From assembly GCF_026262505.1 (NCBI RefSeq), contig NC_067203.1:1922001-1986000 (forward strand): a DNA stretch of 64,000 nt. Direction: 5' to 3'. The notes under the pieces are model-generated. The model was not told the origin of the DNA. It did no database searches and saw only the letters and a program-made list of their open reading frames with translations. Below, piece after piece: positions 32,783 to 42,780 of this stretch. Position numbers and translations under genes: made by a program. Within the stretch, counting starts at the first letter, position 1; every line of letters starts with the position of its first letter. Source of the DNA: Trichomonas vaginalis G3 (Eukaryota > Parabasalia > Trichomonadida > Trichomonadidae).

Positions 32783-32836
32783 AAGGCACTTAATGTGCAA
32801 ATCTAATTGAATTAGAAAATGCACATTAAGTGCCTT
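32783..32836. repeat. Palindrome in left TIR of the Harbinger-like element
   Basis: AAGGCACTTAATGTGCA pairs with TGCACATTAAGTGCCTT (17 bp). The loop contains a second palindrome, TCTAATTGAATTAGA. The same structure lies at 37103-37156 in the right TIR. It is a probable transposase-binding or strand-folding site. Confidence 0.85.
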
Positions 32837-33401
32837 TTATTGGAATATGTAATACCACATATGGAATACCGAAATCCGAGCATCAATTAGGAATGAACTA
32901 GTGCAAATTTTAGAAATACAGTATTATGTTAAATTCAGGATAAAAATTGTTAGAAATTTATATTTACAAATGAGTAAATAAGTATTTTGTAAAGTTTTCG
33001 TTTGATTTTCAAGCTTGTTGGAGAAAAACAATGAAAATAATTATTTATTTAAGCAATTTACACTAAAACTTTTTATGGAAATTGCAGTTCTAGCAATGTC
33101 TTAGAATTTAATTGTCATTTAAAGTGTGAAATGCATTGATTTGCTAGTGAATGTAAATCGGGAATACAAAATTAATATAAATGAACGAAAAATCTTCTAA
33201 GAACATCCTAAAATCAATCACCCTTTGAGTGGCTTTCATAATATATCTAGATGATAAACCAGAAATTGAACCCGCATATGGGTCCCATTAGGATAAATTG
33301 TAAACTATTCAAAAATAGTTTACAAAATTAATTTAGGTAATAATAAAATTTTTAATTGAGATAAATTAAAAAAAATCTTAGGAGAATGTTATGGATTTTC
33401 T

Positions 33402-35376
33402 TCATTGAACCATTCGATAAATGAGCATCTTTGCGAGCCATTTGTGTTCGAGAGTCTTGTACCATAAAGGTGGCATCTCAGCAGTTGAGCATCCCTTCAA
33501 TGCATTGATATCTGTTGATGGAACAGAGTATGCGACTTCATCATTGATCATGATCCAATATGCACTTTTTTGCAAAAAGACCACGTAATGAAAATTGCAA
33601 TAGGCAACAATTGCAATCAATTGATATCTTTGCCTTTCGACTGTTGGGAGTGTCAACTTTTTCGGGAAGTCAAAGATGACTTGATGAATCGAATCATTCT
33701 GCCACTCTCTCTGAATGTCGAAAGTCAAGAATTGTGGCCATGATGTGTTCCTTGTAGTTGACAAATGATATTGAATGGCATGATCGAGATCTGGTTCTCC
33801 AATTCTGGTGTGAATCGAGTAGCAATTTGTTTGTTCGTTGGCACTATCACGGTAAGTGATTCGGAAGAGTTGACCGATTCCTGGTATTTGCTCTGCGAGA
33901 TCTGTGATCAATCTTGTCATCGTGTCATCACAATCTTGTGCCTCATATGTTGAGTTACCAAGTAATGTGGCAAGTTCATGGGGAACGAAGACTAATCCTT
34001 TGGACTTCAATGAATTCAAATTTGTAAAGATACTTGACATCTCTGTTACGATGGGAGAGGACTGATTGGCAACCTTCAAAACTTCTGTTCTCACTTCGGA
34101 TATGTAGAACAGAACCTGTAAACATACGTTCAAATGACACGTATTTCCCATATTATGAAGACCAACAATACCACCTTTAATTGGGTAAAGGTAGTTCGCC
34201 TCTTGTGATGACTGTATGATATCGACAGCTTGATGAGCGACAGCAATGATGTTCCGCTTTGATGGTTTCATGGAGGGTGCAACAACAGCAGCGACGGTAT
34301 CGCTTGAAGGAAGAACCTTTGTTGGTGTAAAATCTTCGAAAAGGAGTAACTCTTCATTATCATTCAGGGGTGATCCATCAATGTTATAATTTGTCAAACC
34401 GACTAAACCTGATATGATCAGAGGAAGTGATGTGCGCTCACCTCGAAAACCATTTTTCATGCAGGACCAGCATGACTTGAAACGTGCAAAGAAACGCTCG
34501 ACAATCTGCCTGTCTTGGGCAATGGCGTTGTTGCGTTCAACGTCTGCTTCTTCGTGGCTTCTCTTCATCACCACGGCAGTAAGGTGATATTTCTGGATTC
34601 CAATATAGCCCCGGTCGGCAAGTCCAGGATATTGGTAATCATCAAATCCTCGCTTTACTGTCAAAAAATCCGAGACTTTTGACAAATCGAAAATCTTCTT
34701 GTCATGGACTGCAGCCATAAACTCAACGTTTTGATGTATGGCTTTTCCATCTGGTGACACGAGGACTTGGAGCTTAATACCGTTGCAGTGGTTTTTTTTC
34801 ATCCCAACTATAAAGCCTCTCTTCCTTTACCGAAGGAATGTTGAAAGGAATTGTAGTGCTGTCTACAGCTGCAACAGCATCAGGGAAGTTTGTAAATTTG
34901 TTCTTCATTGAAGTTAACGGTGGACAGTGATTGGGAAGAAAATAGCTCGCAAAGATTGGAAATGCAACATTGGTAGTTCTTGTAACTAATTTGGAATAGC
35001 ATGACTGGGAAATATGTAGCAACGGACATAATGCTGAATAGGGCAAGTATGTGCAGTAATATGTGAGCGTGAGGAAGAGAGACTCGATTGTTGAAAATTT
35101 GACCTTCCTTCCTCTTCTGGCCCTTCCACAGTTGGATTCAATAATGTCAGCGAGGTATTCCAACTGTTCATATGTGGGGAGCTTTGGATGCATCCTGATG
35201 AATATTGAAATCGAGAACCTGGGCATTGGATTGGTCAATGTCATCTCTTTTGCCTCTTCTTCATTTAATGGCTCTTCATCTGTGTCGGAATTCTCAGGTG
35301 TAACAGTAACAACAATGTTCGCCCTTCTGGATTCTTTTATCTTGGTGATGATATCTTCATCGCATGGTTCATCCAT
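33402..35376 (-). CDS. Harbinger-type transposase fused to ubiquitin-specific protease (two overlapping frames)
   Basis: First frame: MDEPCDED (35376) to 34774, with a helix-turn-helix-like stretch (STIESLFLTLTYYC...LLHISQSCYSKLV) and the first catalytic Asp in AVAAVDSTTIPFN. Second frame: 34802-33402, 466 residues. It continues KLQVLVSPDG, then YPGLADRGYIGI (second Asp, residue 63) and DRQIVERFFARFKSCW (Glu102): a DDE_Tnp_4 triad. After a 95-residue linker comes a peptidase C19-like domain: Cys box GGIVGLHNMGNTCHLNVCLQ (Cys222), YEAQDCDDTMTRLI, FLTFDIQR, and the His box FHYVVFL (His405) with WIMINDE (Asn420/Asp421). The frames overlap at an A8 run (34792-34799), consistent with an indel or with -1/+1 slippage. 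Known Harbinger transposases end after the DDE domain, so the fusion is unusual. Deubiquitinating activity is inferred. Confidence 0.8.
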
Positions 35377-35459
35377 GTTGATAAATGAAGTGATTAAAAG
35401 ATATAAAATTCTTATCAAATTTGAAATAGAGTTCAAAATTAATAAATAATGAAACCCAA

Positions 35460-35650
35460 TCAATTTAATCATATCTAGATATCCTAATATATATCATTTT
35501 AAACTTGAAATTAAGAAACTGTGAAGAATTAAAAAACGTTTAAAATCTTTCATACAATTTAATCATATCTATATATTCTAGTATATATCATTTTAAACTC
35601 GAAATTAAGAAACTGTGAAGAATTAAAAAAAACGTTTAAAATCTTTTAAT
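35460..35650. repeat. Direct duplication of about 90 bp
   Basis: Two copies, starting near 35460 and 35556, share AATTTAATCATATCTA, CATTTTAAACT and GAAATTAAGAAACTGTGAAG. They lie upstream of the transposase start, where a promoter is expected. Confidence 0.85.
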
Positions 35651-35774
35651 AGAAATAGTTTATTTAAAAAATAAAAGTTTAACGAGAGAGGGTCAAAGTT
35701 GCTATTTGTCACTTTTCCACAAGAATATAATGGGGAAAAAGTTATCATATAGTTGATCTCATTCACTGAGGTGA

Positions 35775-35850
35775 GAGATGCATGTAGTGTAATGTGATAA
35801 ACAGTGGGATTGCTGCTCTAAGTCCTAGGTTCGAGACACATTGGCTTCAT
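35775..35850 (+). other. tRNA-like relic
   Basis: TAAGTCCTAGGTTCGAGACAC resembles a tRNA variable-T-arm with a B box (GGTTCGAGAC). GGGATTGCTGCTCTAAG upstream resembles an anticodon arm. The T-stem and acceptor stem do not pair properly, so this is at best a decayed tRNA or tRNA-derived promoter. Confidence 0.3.
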
Positions 35851-36079
35851 TTTTCTCTTTTTTATTGACGTAAACTATTCAATTTTTGTGTTATCCATTC
35901 AAATTTCAGAATTTTTTTTGCAGATTTCACGCTACATTCGAAGTTACCTTTTGTAACAACCACCACCGCCTACGAAAGACGAAAGTGTGTCACGATTTCA
36001 CCCGGAAATCCGACGGTTGTTTAAGAGTAAGCACTTTTGGCACCTACTCAAAGTTTAACTGGTGCATAAGTAAAAATTA

Positions 36080-36158
36080 GATTCTCGAACTTATTATTAT
36101 TTTTGATTGAAATATTAAAATAGTATTCCAATCAAAAATAATAATAAGTTCGAGAATC
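36080..36158. repeat. Perfect 30-bp inverted repeat with 19-nt loop
   Basis: Arms 36080-36109 and 36129-36158 are exact reverse complements (GATTCTCGAACTTATTATTA... and its inverse). Function unknown. Confidence 0.95.
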
Positions 36159-36317
36159 GTAATTTTAGAACTTTTTTACATTCTTCACGCCTGTAAAATA
36201 TTCCATAATTACAGATTTTATTAATTACTACTTTTTTAGATACATTCTAAAGCTGGCGAAGCAACGCTAAAGTAATGATTAACAGTGAATCACTGCGACG
36301 ACCCAACATAATATATT

Positions 36318-36499
36318 GAGATTAATTTTCTAGGTACGGTTGAAATGGCGGAGACCTTCTGGCTGTGCCTCAGAGCCCCTAAAATATTTCAAAAGAAATA
36401 TTTCTACCATTTCGTCGAAAGATTAATCTCTGACTATGTCCGAGATAGCATCACTCAGGCGAAAGTATTACGCCGAGAATACCGATAGAAGTTTCTATC
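36318..36499. ncRNA. Possible structured RNA inside the Harbinger-like element
   Basis: A relatively GC-rich island with nested complementary segments. GAGATTAAT (36318) pairs with ATTAATCTC (36422), GAAATGG (36342) with CCATTTC (36407), and AAATATTTC with GAAATATTT (36382-36403). Hairpins GGCG...CGCC (36458-36474) and GATAGAA/TTCTATC (36484-36499) follow. No coding frame and no known RNA family is recognised. It could be a ribozyme, a stable transcript or chance. Confidence 0.35.
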
Positions 36500-37066
36500 T
36501 AGTATAAGCGCCAGTATTTAGAAGAAAACATCTAAAAAATGAACTATTTGTTTCATTCAATTATCAATTTTTTTTGTGAAAAAAAAAATTTTGAAATTAT
36601 ACTTATAATATTGTTAGCATATATAAAATAAACATTTTGGGAAAAATTATAAAATTTTCCAAAATTTACCATCGAAAATTTTCCCAAAAATTTTCAAAAT
36701 TTTCCCAAATATCCATCAACATTTTTCCCAAAAAATTTCACAGGAAAGTTTGCTAAAGCGGAACCCAACTAATATGTTCAATTCATGAAAATTTTATTTT
36801 AATTTACTAGGTTTATATAAACTTTTGAACCTTTTATGATGTCTATAACAACTCAAATCAATTGCAATTCATTAATTTATTTGTTTGAGACAAATCATTA
36901 ATTTATTGATTTTTTTTGAAACAAAAAAAGGACATAGGAACTATTCAATTTGTTTGTAATCCTTTTTTATCCACACTTGCTGAAAAAATAAAAAAAATTA
37001 ATTGTTATATAAAATATCTTTGTATTTTGATTACATATTCTATATGTGGTATTCCGCAAATCATAT

Positions 37067-37360
37067 TTCATATTCCATATGTGGTATTACATATTCCAAT
37101 AAAAGGCACTTAATGTGCATTTTCTAATTCAATTAGATTTGCACATTAAGTGCCTTATTATTATAATAACTTTAATATGGAATAAGTCGAGTTTATTCCA
37201 ATATACGAGCTTATGCTCATATGTCGGGTTAAAATCTGGCGTTTGGCAATGTCGCAAAACGTCGATATGCTAATTCCTAAAAAATTTTTTTTATGAAAAA
37301 ATTCTTTATTCGCAAAAGGTATAGTATTTGCTCATGTACGAACATATGCGAGAAATTCCC
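37067..37360. repeat. Right terminal inverted repeat of the Harbinger-like element
   Basis: Reverse complement of 32581-32872 with few mismatches, including the same internal palindrome. Ends GCGAGAAATTCCC. Confidence 0.9.
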
Positions 37361-37363
37361 AAT

Positions 37364-37659
37364 ATTAAATTTAAAATTCATTATAAATTTCATTATTGGG
37401 GACAGTCATGTGACATGAAATAGGGAAAAAAGTGATGGTAAAATTTATTGAAGGACAGTCATGTGATATGAAATGAAAACGATTAAAACTGTTTTACTCT
37501 AAATTACAAGAAATAACCATTCTTACTGTTCATCCTGAGACCCAATAGAATATCTTGGCATCTAAGAGTCTCACAATTTAGCAATATAAAAAAAATTGAT
37601 TTGAAATAAGAATGATAGTGTAAATTCTAAAGTTTAAATAACAGAGAAAATGTGATATT
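37364..37659. other. Intergenic with a short direct repeat
   Basis: About 300 bp between the Harbinger-like element and the lipid kinase gene end. GACAGTCATGTGA-CATGAAAT type sequences recur near 37401 and 37454. Nothing else is seen. Confidence 0.4.
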
Positions 37660-38661
37660 CTATTTCTTTGATAAGAATGGATATGAACCTGTGCTGATAA
37701 CTTCAAAAACGCCAGGTCCGTTTAAGATATCAGCTTCGCCATCAATTTGGAAGACGCATGGCTCATCCGTTGTAATGTTGACGCTTGTTGCTTGGCAAAG
37801 TGGAGTTTGAGTTGGAATTCCAAGCTGCATGAGGCCGAGCTTGAAGCTGCCGCCTTCAATAGAGCATTCAAGCTTCTTATCAGAGTGACTTCTTGGAATC
37901 TTTAACCTCCAAAGGTCTTTTCCACCGTAAATTGAAGAAATATTTTGCATGACAAATGTTTTTTGGCCACACTTGAAGTCCAATGTCTTTGTAGCTTCTA
38001 CTCCTTGCTCGTCAGTGTCGGTAACTTTGATTTCGGTGAATTTTCTGAGATCTGGATTTCCACAGAGAGCTGCAACGCCCATAGGAACGTATAAAGCTAA
38101 GGCCATGCAATGGCAGCAGAAGCAGCACCTGCAGCAGTGTCTGCATGTCTCAAATCTGTGGGCCATGTCTGCATCGACACCAATTGAAAAGTAGTTAAGC
38201 ATTTGCTTCTCGGAAACTTCACTAATATCGGTACGTGTCATCTTGATCTTCCAGATATCACCTTTTTCGATGTGGTCGCTTGTACGGACATTTTCAATGA
38301 ATTTTGCTGCTTTTTTGAGGCCGCGTTCGGACATACCACCACCCCAACCTAATGATCTTGACATATCATTGCCTGTGCCGAATGGGCAGACAGCAATTGG
38401 CGGTTTCCAATCATCAGAATCTAATGGAGTGATTTTAGACATTAAAGAGACAACCCAGTTAACGGTGCCATCACCTCCGGCTGCGACAATTCTTAGTTCG
38501 TGATTTTGAAGCAAATCCTTGTAAGTTTCAGCGAAAGTATGTTGTTCATCTGGCAATCTAACAAAATGAACGCCTTCAATATCCTTTATCTTATCCATAA
38601 AGCGGCCAGCAAGGTTTGCACCACTTGCCGGGTTAATGAAAACCAAAACAGGACGACTCAT
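37660..38661 (-). CDS. Diacylglycerol kinase family protein (333 aa)
   Basis: Lipid kinase that phosphorylates diacylglycerol (or a related lipid) at membranes. The DAGKc catalytic domain covers residues 4-120: phosphate-binding FINPASG at 8-14, the nucleotide loop AAGGDGTVNWV at 60-70 and PFGTGNDMSRSLGWG at 93-107, all as in eukaryotic DGKs. The accessory DAGKa-like part follows (NYFSIGVDADMAHRFE, then QIDGEADI near the end). No C1, PH or EF-hand domains are seen, so this is a minimal enzyme. An unusual cysteine cluster, CRHCCRCCFCCHC at 173-185, is followed by MALALYVPMGVAAL. It may anchor the enzyme to membranes by acylation (inference). The start ATG at 38661 is the first in frame. Polinton 2 inserted 157 bp upstream of the start, so its promoter may be altered. 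Confidence 0.92.
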   Translation of the reverse strand: MSRPVLVFINPASGANLAGRFMDKIKDIEGVHFVRLPDEQHTFAETYKDLLQNHELRIVAAGGDGTVNWVVSLMSKITPLDSDDWKPPIAVCPFGTGNDMSRSLGWGGGMSERGLKKAAKFIENVRTSDHIEKGDIWKIKMTRTDISEVSEKQMLNYFSIGVDADMAHRFETCRHCCRCCFCCHCMALALYVPMGVAALCGNPDLRKFTEIKVTDTDEQGVEATKTLDFKCGQKTFVMQNISSIYGGKDLWRLKIPRSHSDKKLECSIEGGSFKLGLMQLGIPTQTPLCQATSVNITTDEPCVFQIDGEADILNGPGVFEVISTGSYPFLSKK

Positions 38662-38818
38662 GATATTTTTTTATAAAAAAATTACGATCAGTTTTTCATT
38701 TTCAACGGCCAGAATCATTTCAATTCTCTCAAAAACTTATTTATCGATGATATGCTAATTGCATCTTATAAACGAATATAAATAAGTTAAATAAAATTTT
38801 TTATTGAACACTTTAATT

Positions 38819-39050
38819 AGTAGTATATGTTGACGGGTTGTGTGACTTTTTTTGTAAACGTAAGAATTCATACAATATTGAGCGATTTTGTATCATTTTT
38901 TTTAACATATGAAGTAAAAAATGTATGATTCTTACGGTTTTTATTCTTACGTTTTTGAATAAATCAAGATTTAAAAATTTTCAAAATTGTAAGACATTTA
39001 CACTCAGCCCATACATAACGAAATAAACTTTAAAAATTAACATTAATTTT
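38819..39050. repeat. Left terminal inverted repeat of Polinton 2
   Basis: About 230 bp repeated inverted at 47768-47995, nearly identical. Closely related to the ends of element 1. Confidence 0.88.
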
Positions 39051-39279
39051 AAAATAATTTATTTTTTATCTTTTATAAAAGAAGCTATATATAGATGATG
39101 TCAGATATTCCGCGATTAATTAAACATTGTTTAAATCCTGAATGGAATCAATGGAGTCATAATCAAAGACCTCATAAACGAGTAAAAGAAATTAGAAATA
39201 ATTATTTTCATGAATGAAAGATTCACTACCATAATGAAATAAAAAGAATTTGATGAGTTCAACATTGAACTTTAAGAAA

Positions 39280-39648
39280 CTAATGATTGTTTGAATTTAT
39301 GAAATCAATTATTTGATTCATTCTTTCTTCAATCTCTTCTATTCTTTTTGTTAAATCATCAATTTTCATTAATGAGGTGATTCTTGATTGAGGAATAGAT
39401 TTCAAACTAATCACCCCTTTTATTTTTGAAATTTTGAATCCATCAACTTTAAACATTTTATTCAATTTACACGTTGTCAATTCTTCAAATAATTTTTTAT
39501 TATTAGCATAATAGTCATTAAATTCTTCAACAGATGAAAAATTTTTTATTTCAGTAATTGGTTTAACAACGTTTATTTTTTGTTGAACATTTTCACTTTC
39601 ATTTATTTCTTCCTCCTCTGTTTCATTTATTTTTAAAATCGGTTTCAT
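39280..39648 (-). CDS. Small acidic coiled-coil protein, Polinton 2 (122 aa)
   Basis: Almost identical to the gene at 3627-3995 in element 1, in the same position inside the left end. Function unknown. Confidence 0.65.
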   Translation of the reverse strand: MKPILKINETEEEEINESENVQQKINVVKPITEIKNFSSVEEFNDYYANNKKLFEELTTCKLNKMFKVDGFKISKIKGVISLKSIPQSRITSLMKIDDLTKRIEEIEERMNQIIDFINSNNH

Positions 39649-39713
39649 TTATCATTAAATAAAATTAGAATATAAGTGATGAAATATATTTTTTAATTAA
39701 TATTAAATCAGAA

Positions 39714-40190
39714 ATGGCTGCAGGATTCTTTAAAAAATTATGGGATGGAATTAAGAAAGCTGCGGGTTGGGTTCATAAAAATATTATTAAACCCGTTGCA
39801 AACTTTTTAGCACCAGTAGCGAAAACGGCAGGAACTATCATAGGTGGAGTATTAGGTACTAAAGCAGGTAATCCGGCGATTGGAGCACAAGCAGGTAACG
39901 CAATTGGTGGAATAGCTGAAGGAATACTTAATAAAATAGAGGTAGATAGTGGAAAAATAAATATTATTTTTATCTTAGTATCGGTTGAAGTCTTTGATAA
40001 ACTTTTTCTCCTTTATTTAATATTTCTCTTATTGGGGCGGCTTTTGTTATTGAATTCAGCAACGTCACTAATTGCTTCTTTATTCTTAAATATCCAATTT
40101 GCTCCTTTCTTCATTGTTTCCCAAACTTTATGCGCTCCTCTTTTACTTTATCCCATAATTTTTTAAAGAATCCTGCAGCCATAGTTGATT
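39714..40190. pseudogene. Amphipathic peptide pair, Polinton 2
   Basis: Counterpart of 5366-5836. A plus-strand frame starts MAAGFFKKLWDGIKKAAGW, and a minus-strand remnant related to the second peptide ends near 40190. Fossil. Confidence 0.6.
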
Positions 40191-40249
40191 ATTTCATTAA
40201 AATTAAAATTCATTTTCATCTTTAATTTTGATTTTTTATTTAATAATAA

Positions 40250-41890
40250 ATGACGACTAACTATTTGGTGCCAAACACTAAACCGATTAATGGAAATGTT
40301 TCATTCATTCGAAAAGATAAATGAAATATTTCGCAAAGAATGACGGTAGAAGATATTATAGAGAACTTTGAAAGTTCATGCTATGACTCTGATGCTCCAT
40401 ATTTTGATGATAAACAAACTCATTTAAGAATTACAAATCCGGCTCATGATGTGAACCAATTAGGTGACACATATATTAAACGCAAAGTTAAAGCAACTCT
40501 TGTTTCAAATAAAGCTTTCACATGTGATGCCGCTTTTAAATGCATGCGTTTATTCGTTGGTTACAAATCATCAAATCAAAGCTTTAAACAATTAGAAGTA
40601 GAAACCGAAAGAGGTGATGCTGGTTATCTTCAGATGGATTGTGCCCGTGAAATCTTTCGATTTGCAACATATAAACCAAAATCAGAAAGGAAAGTTAAAA
40701 AGTTTGTTCATTCGTTATATAATAATGTTCAAAAATATGATAACTCAGTATGTGGTAAATATATTGACCCTTCAGAAGTTTTCAGAACGCAAATGAAGAG
40801 AAGTTGATATCACTTTTGATATGATTATTCCGGAAAATGATTTGTTAGCATTTCAGGCGTTCGATGATTATCCTAAATCATTTGGTGAAATCATTCTTAA
40901 ATATTATGTTTTCAGGGATACTTATTATTTTTCAGGTTGACCCGTTAAGAGTTGCTGATTTACAAAATTACGTTTATGAAAAGATAACTGATGAAAATTA
41001 TGAAAAGTTATGAATCATGTTTATAAATATGATCGCAAATTCCAACAAATCGGACTTCCTACCAAATTAATTACAAGCTTAGCCGCTACATCTGCTGACG
41101 CAACAGTTGATAACGTTATTATTTTCATGCACAAAGATGGAAGTTTTAGAGGATAAATGCATTACACCAGGATACGGTTTAATTGAAGAATCAGTTAAAG
41201 CAATACCACGTTTATTCAGTAAGGAAGATCCATTCATGATTCCAGCTCAACATATTGACGTTCGTTCACTAAATGGAGGTTGCATCACTCCTGAAGGTAT
41301 TAGCTCAGATTTCTCATACGCTCTTCATAATGTTACAGATGTTGTGTTAACATTTCCGAAGAATGCAATGCAAAGAACGGTTTTAGAAAATCCAATGCTT
41401 CGAGGTCTTCAGGTCACTATAGATTCCAGAAACTTCCCCGATCAAGCGATGACCACAGTGGGTGACATATTCTTTACACGTATGCTTCAAGCTTCTGATT
41501 TAGATGGAGTGAATGAATGCACAGAAGAATATGAGGACTCATTAACTAGACCACTGAATGATGATAATGGCACGCCATTAGCTAGAACATGGAAAGACCA
41601 AACTTCATTCTTATGCACTATTCCAGTTCAACGTGATGGAGCGGGTATATTCTTTGATGGATTAGAAACTTTCAATTCACAAGTTACAGTACAAGTGAAA
41701 GCTTATCCAATCATTCAAGGTGAAAATGACACTTACTGTTCAAAGGTGACAAATCCTCCTCAGGTTTGGTTTACTAGGACTACGTATTGGACATGGACAC
41801 CGGATGAAGGTTTGAAATATCATCCAACAGGTTACACCACCACAGTATAGAAGTTCATATGATGAAATATTGATGAATAGAAATGTTTAA
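40250..41890 (+). pseudogene. Major capsid protein-like region, Polinton 2 (broken)
   Basis: Near-identical counterpart of 5906-7545. It contains the KQTHLRITNPAHDVNQLG and PPQVWFTRTTYWTWTPDEG segments. Several breaks. Confidence 0.6.
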
Positions 41891-41914
41891 AATTATAAAT
41901 TTATTTTTGATTAA

Positions 41915-42740
41915 ATGGATTTAAATTCATACACTCCTTATGAAGAATTAGCAGGAGTATATAATATATACGTAGATGATATGATTAATGAAGCATTGAG
42001 GATAATAGAAATGCTCTATCTAAGGAAAAATTAATGAAAATTCCATATTCTGAATGTTACTTAAATTCAATCACTGCAGCAATTGGTAAACAAAATAAAG
42101 GTAAAACTTAACGATATTAAAACAAATTATCATTATTGCTAACACTTCCCCTCATTCACATGTGTTAATTTATATCAACCGTTCAGGTTCACCTTCAGAT
42201 GATACATTTGAATCTTTAAAGCATTTAATCAAAATTCCAATTATTTATTTATCACAAGAAGAAGCAGAAGATTATTTAAAAAACTTTTTAATGTATAAAG
42301 AATTATATAATACAATCAAGAAGCAAGGATTAGAGGATAAAATTATTGATAAACAACGAGATGAATTATTTGAAACACTTTCTATTTCAAATTTTGATAA
42401 AGAATTTTTGCATTCACTCATTTTTCTAGATGATGCAGTGAAATCAAAACTAATAACAAATGAGAAATCATATTTTAATCAGTTATTAACTCAATGTCGA
42501 CACATTCAGTGTTCATTCTTTATGGCTGTTCAATACTTCAAAGCATTAAGCACAAACATTAAATCAAACCTGTCCACCCTTTTCATTTTCAGTGGTTTTA
42601 GTCGTCAACAGTTGAACGTTATGCTTTATCAAGTGAATTTACCAATGAGCATTAATGAACTTTACACACAATATCAGCAATTAGGTGAACATGGAAAAAT
42701 AATAGTTGATTTAAATAAAGGAAGTGTTAAATTTGATTAA
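41915..42740 (+). pseudogene. Packaging ATPase region, Polinton 2 (broken)
   Basis: Counterpart of 7570-8402. The Walker-B-like LHSLIFLDDAV and sensor-like QCRHIQCSFFMAVQ are visible here, which strengthens the A32/HerA assignment. A few breaks. Confidence 0.72.
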
Positions 42741-42780
42741 CTTTTTATAATTAATTTTTATTTTTTATTTATAATTAAAC

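Larger units (their letters stand above)
32581..37360 (-). mobile_element. PIF/Harbinger-like transposon with transposase-USP fusion, 4.8 kb
   Basis: Long inverted repeats (about 290 bp: 32581-32872 and 37067-37360), both starting GGGAATTTCTCGCATATG. They are flanked by AAT at 32578-32580 and 37361-37363, a candidate 3-bp duplication of the Harbinger kind. The transposase has the DDE_Tnp_4/IS5-like layout. About 1.6 kb between the transposase start and the right repeat is noncoding but holds a direct duplication, a perfect 30-bp hairpin and a GC-rich folded stretch. No Myb-like second protein is visible. Confidence 0.85.

Noticed and set aside
32581-32872. LTR of a retroelement
   Set aside because: The two copies are inverted, not direct, and no reverse transcriptase is present.
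35063-35449. 128-codon plus-strand frame
   Set aside because: Antisense to the transposase N-terminal part; shadow of the coding strand.
36916-37113. 65-codon frame entering the right Harbinger TIR
   Set aside because: Low-complexity and ends inside the inverted repeat; no counterpart at the left end.
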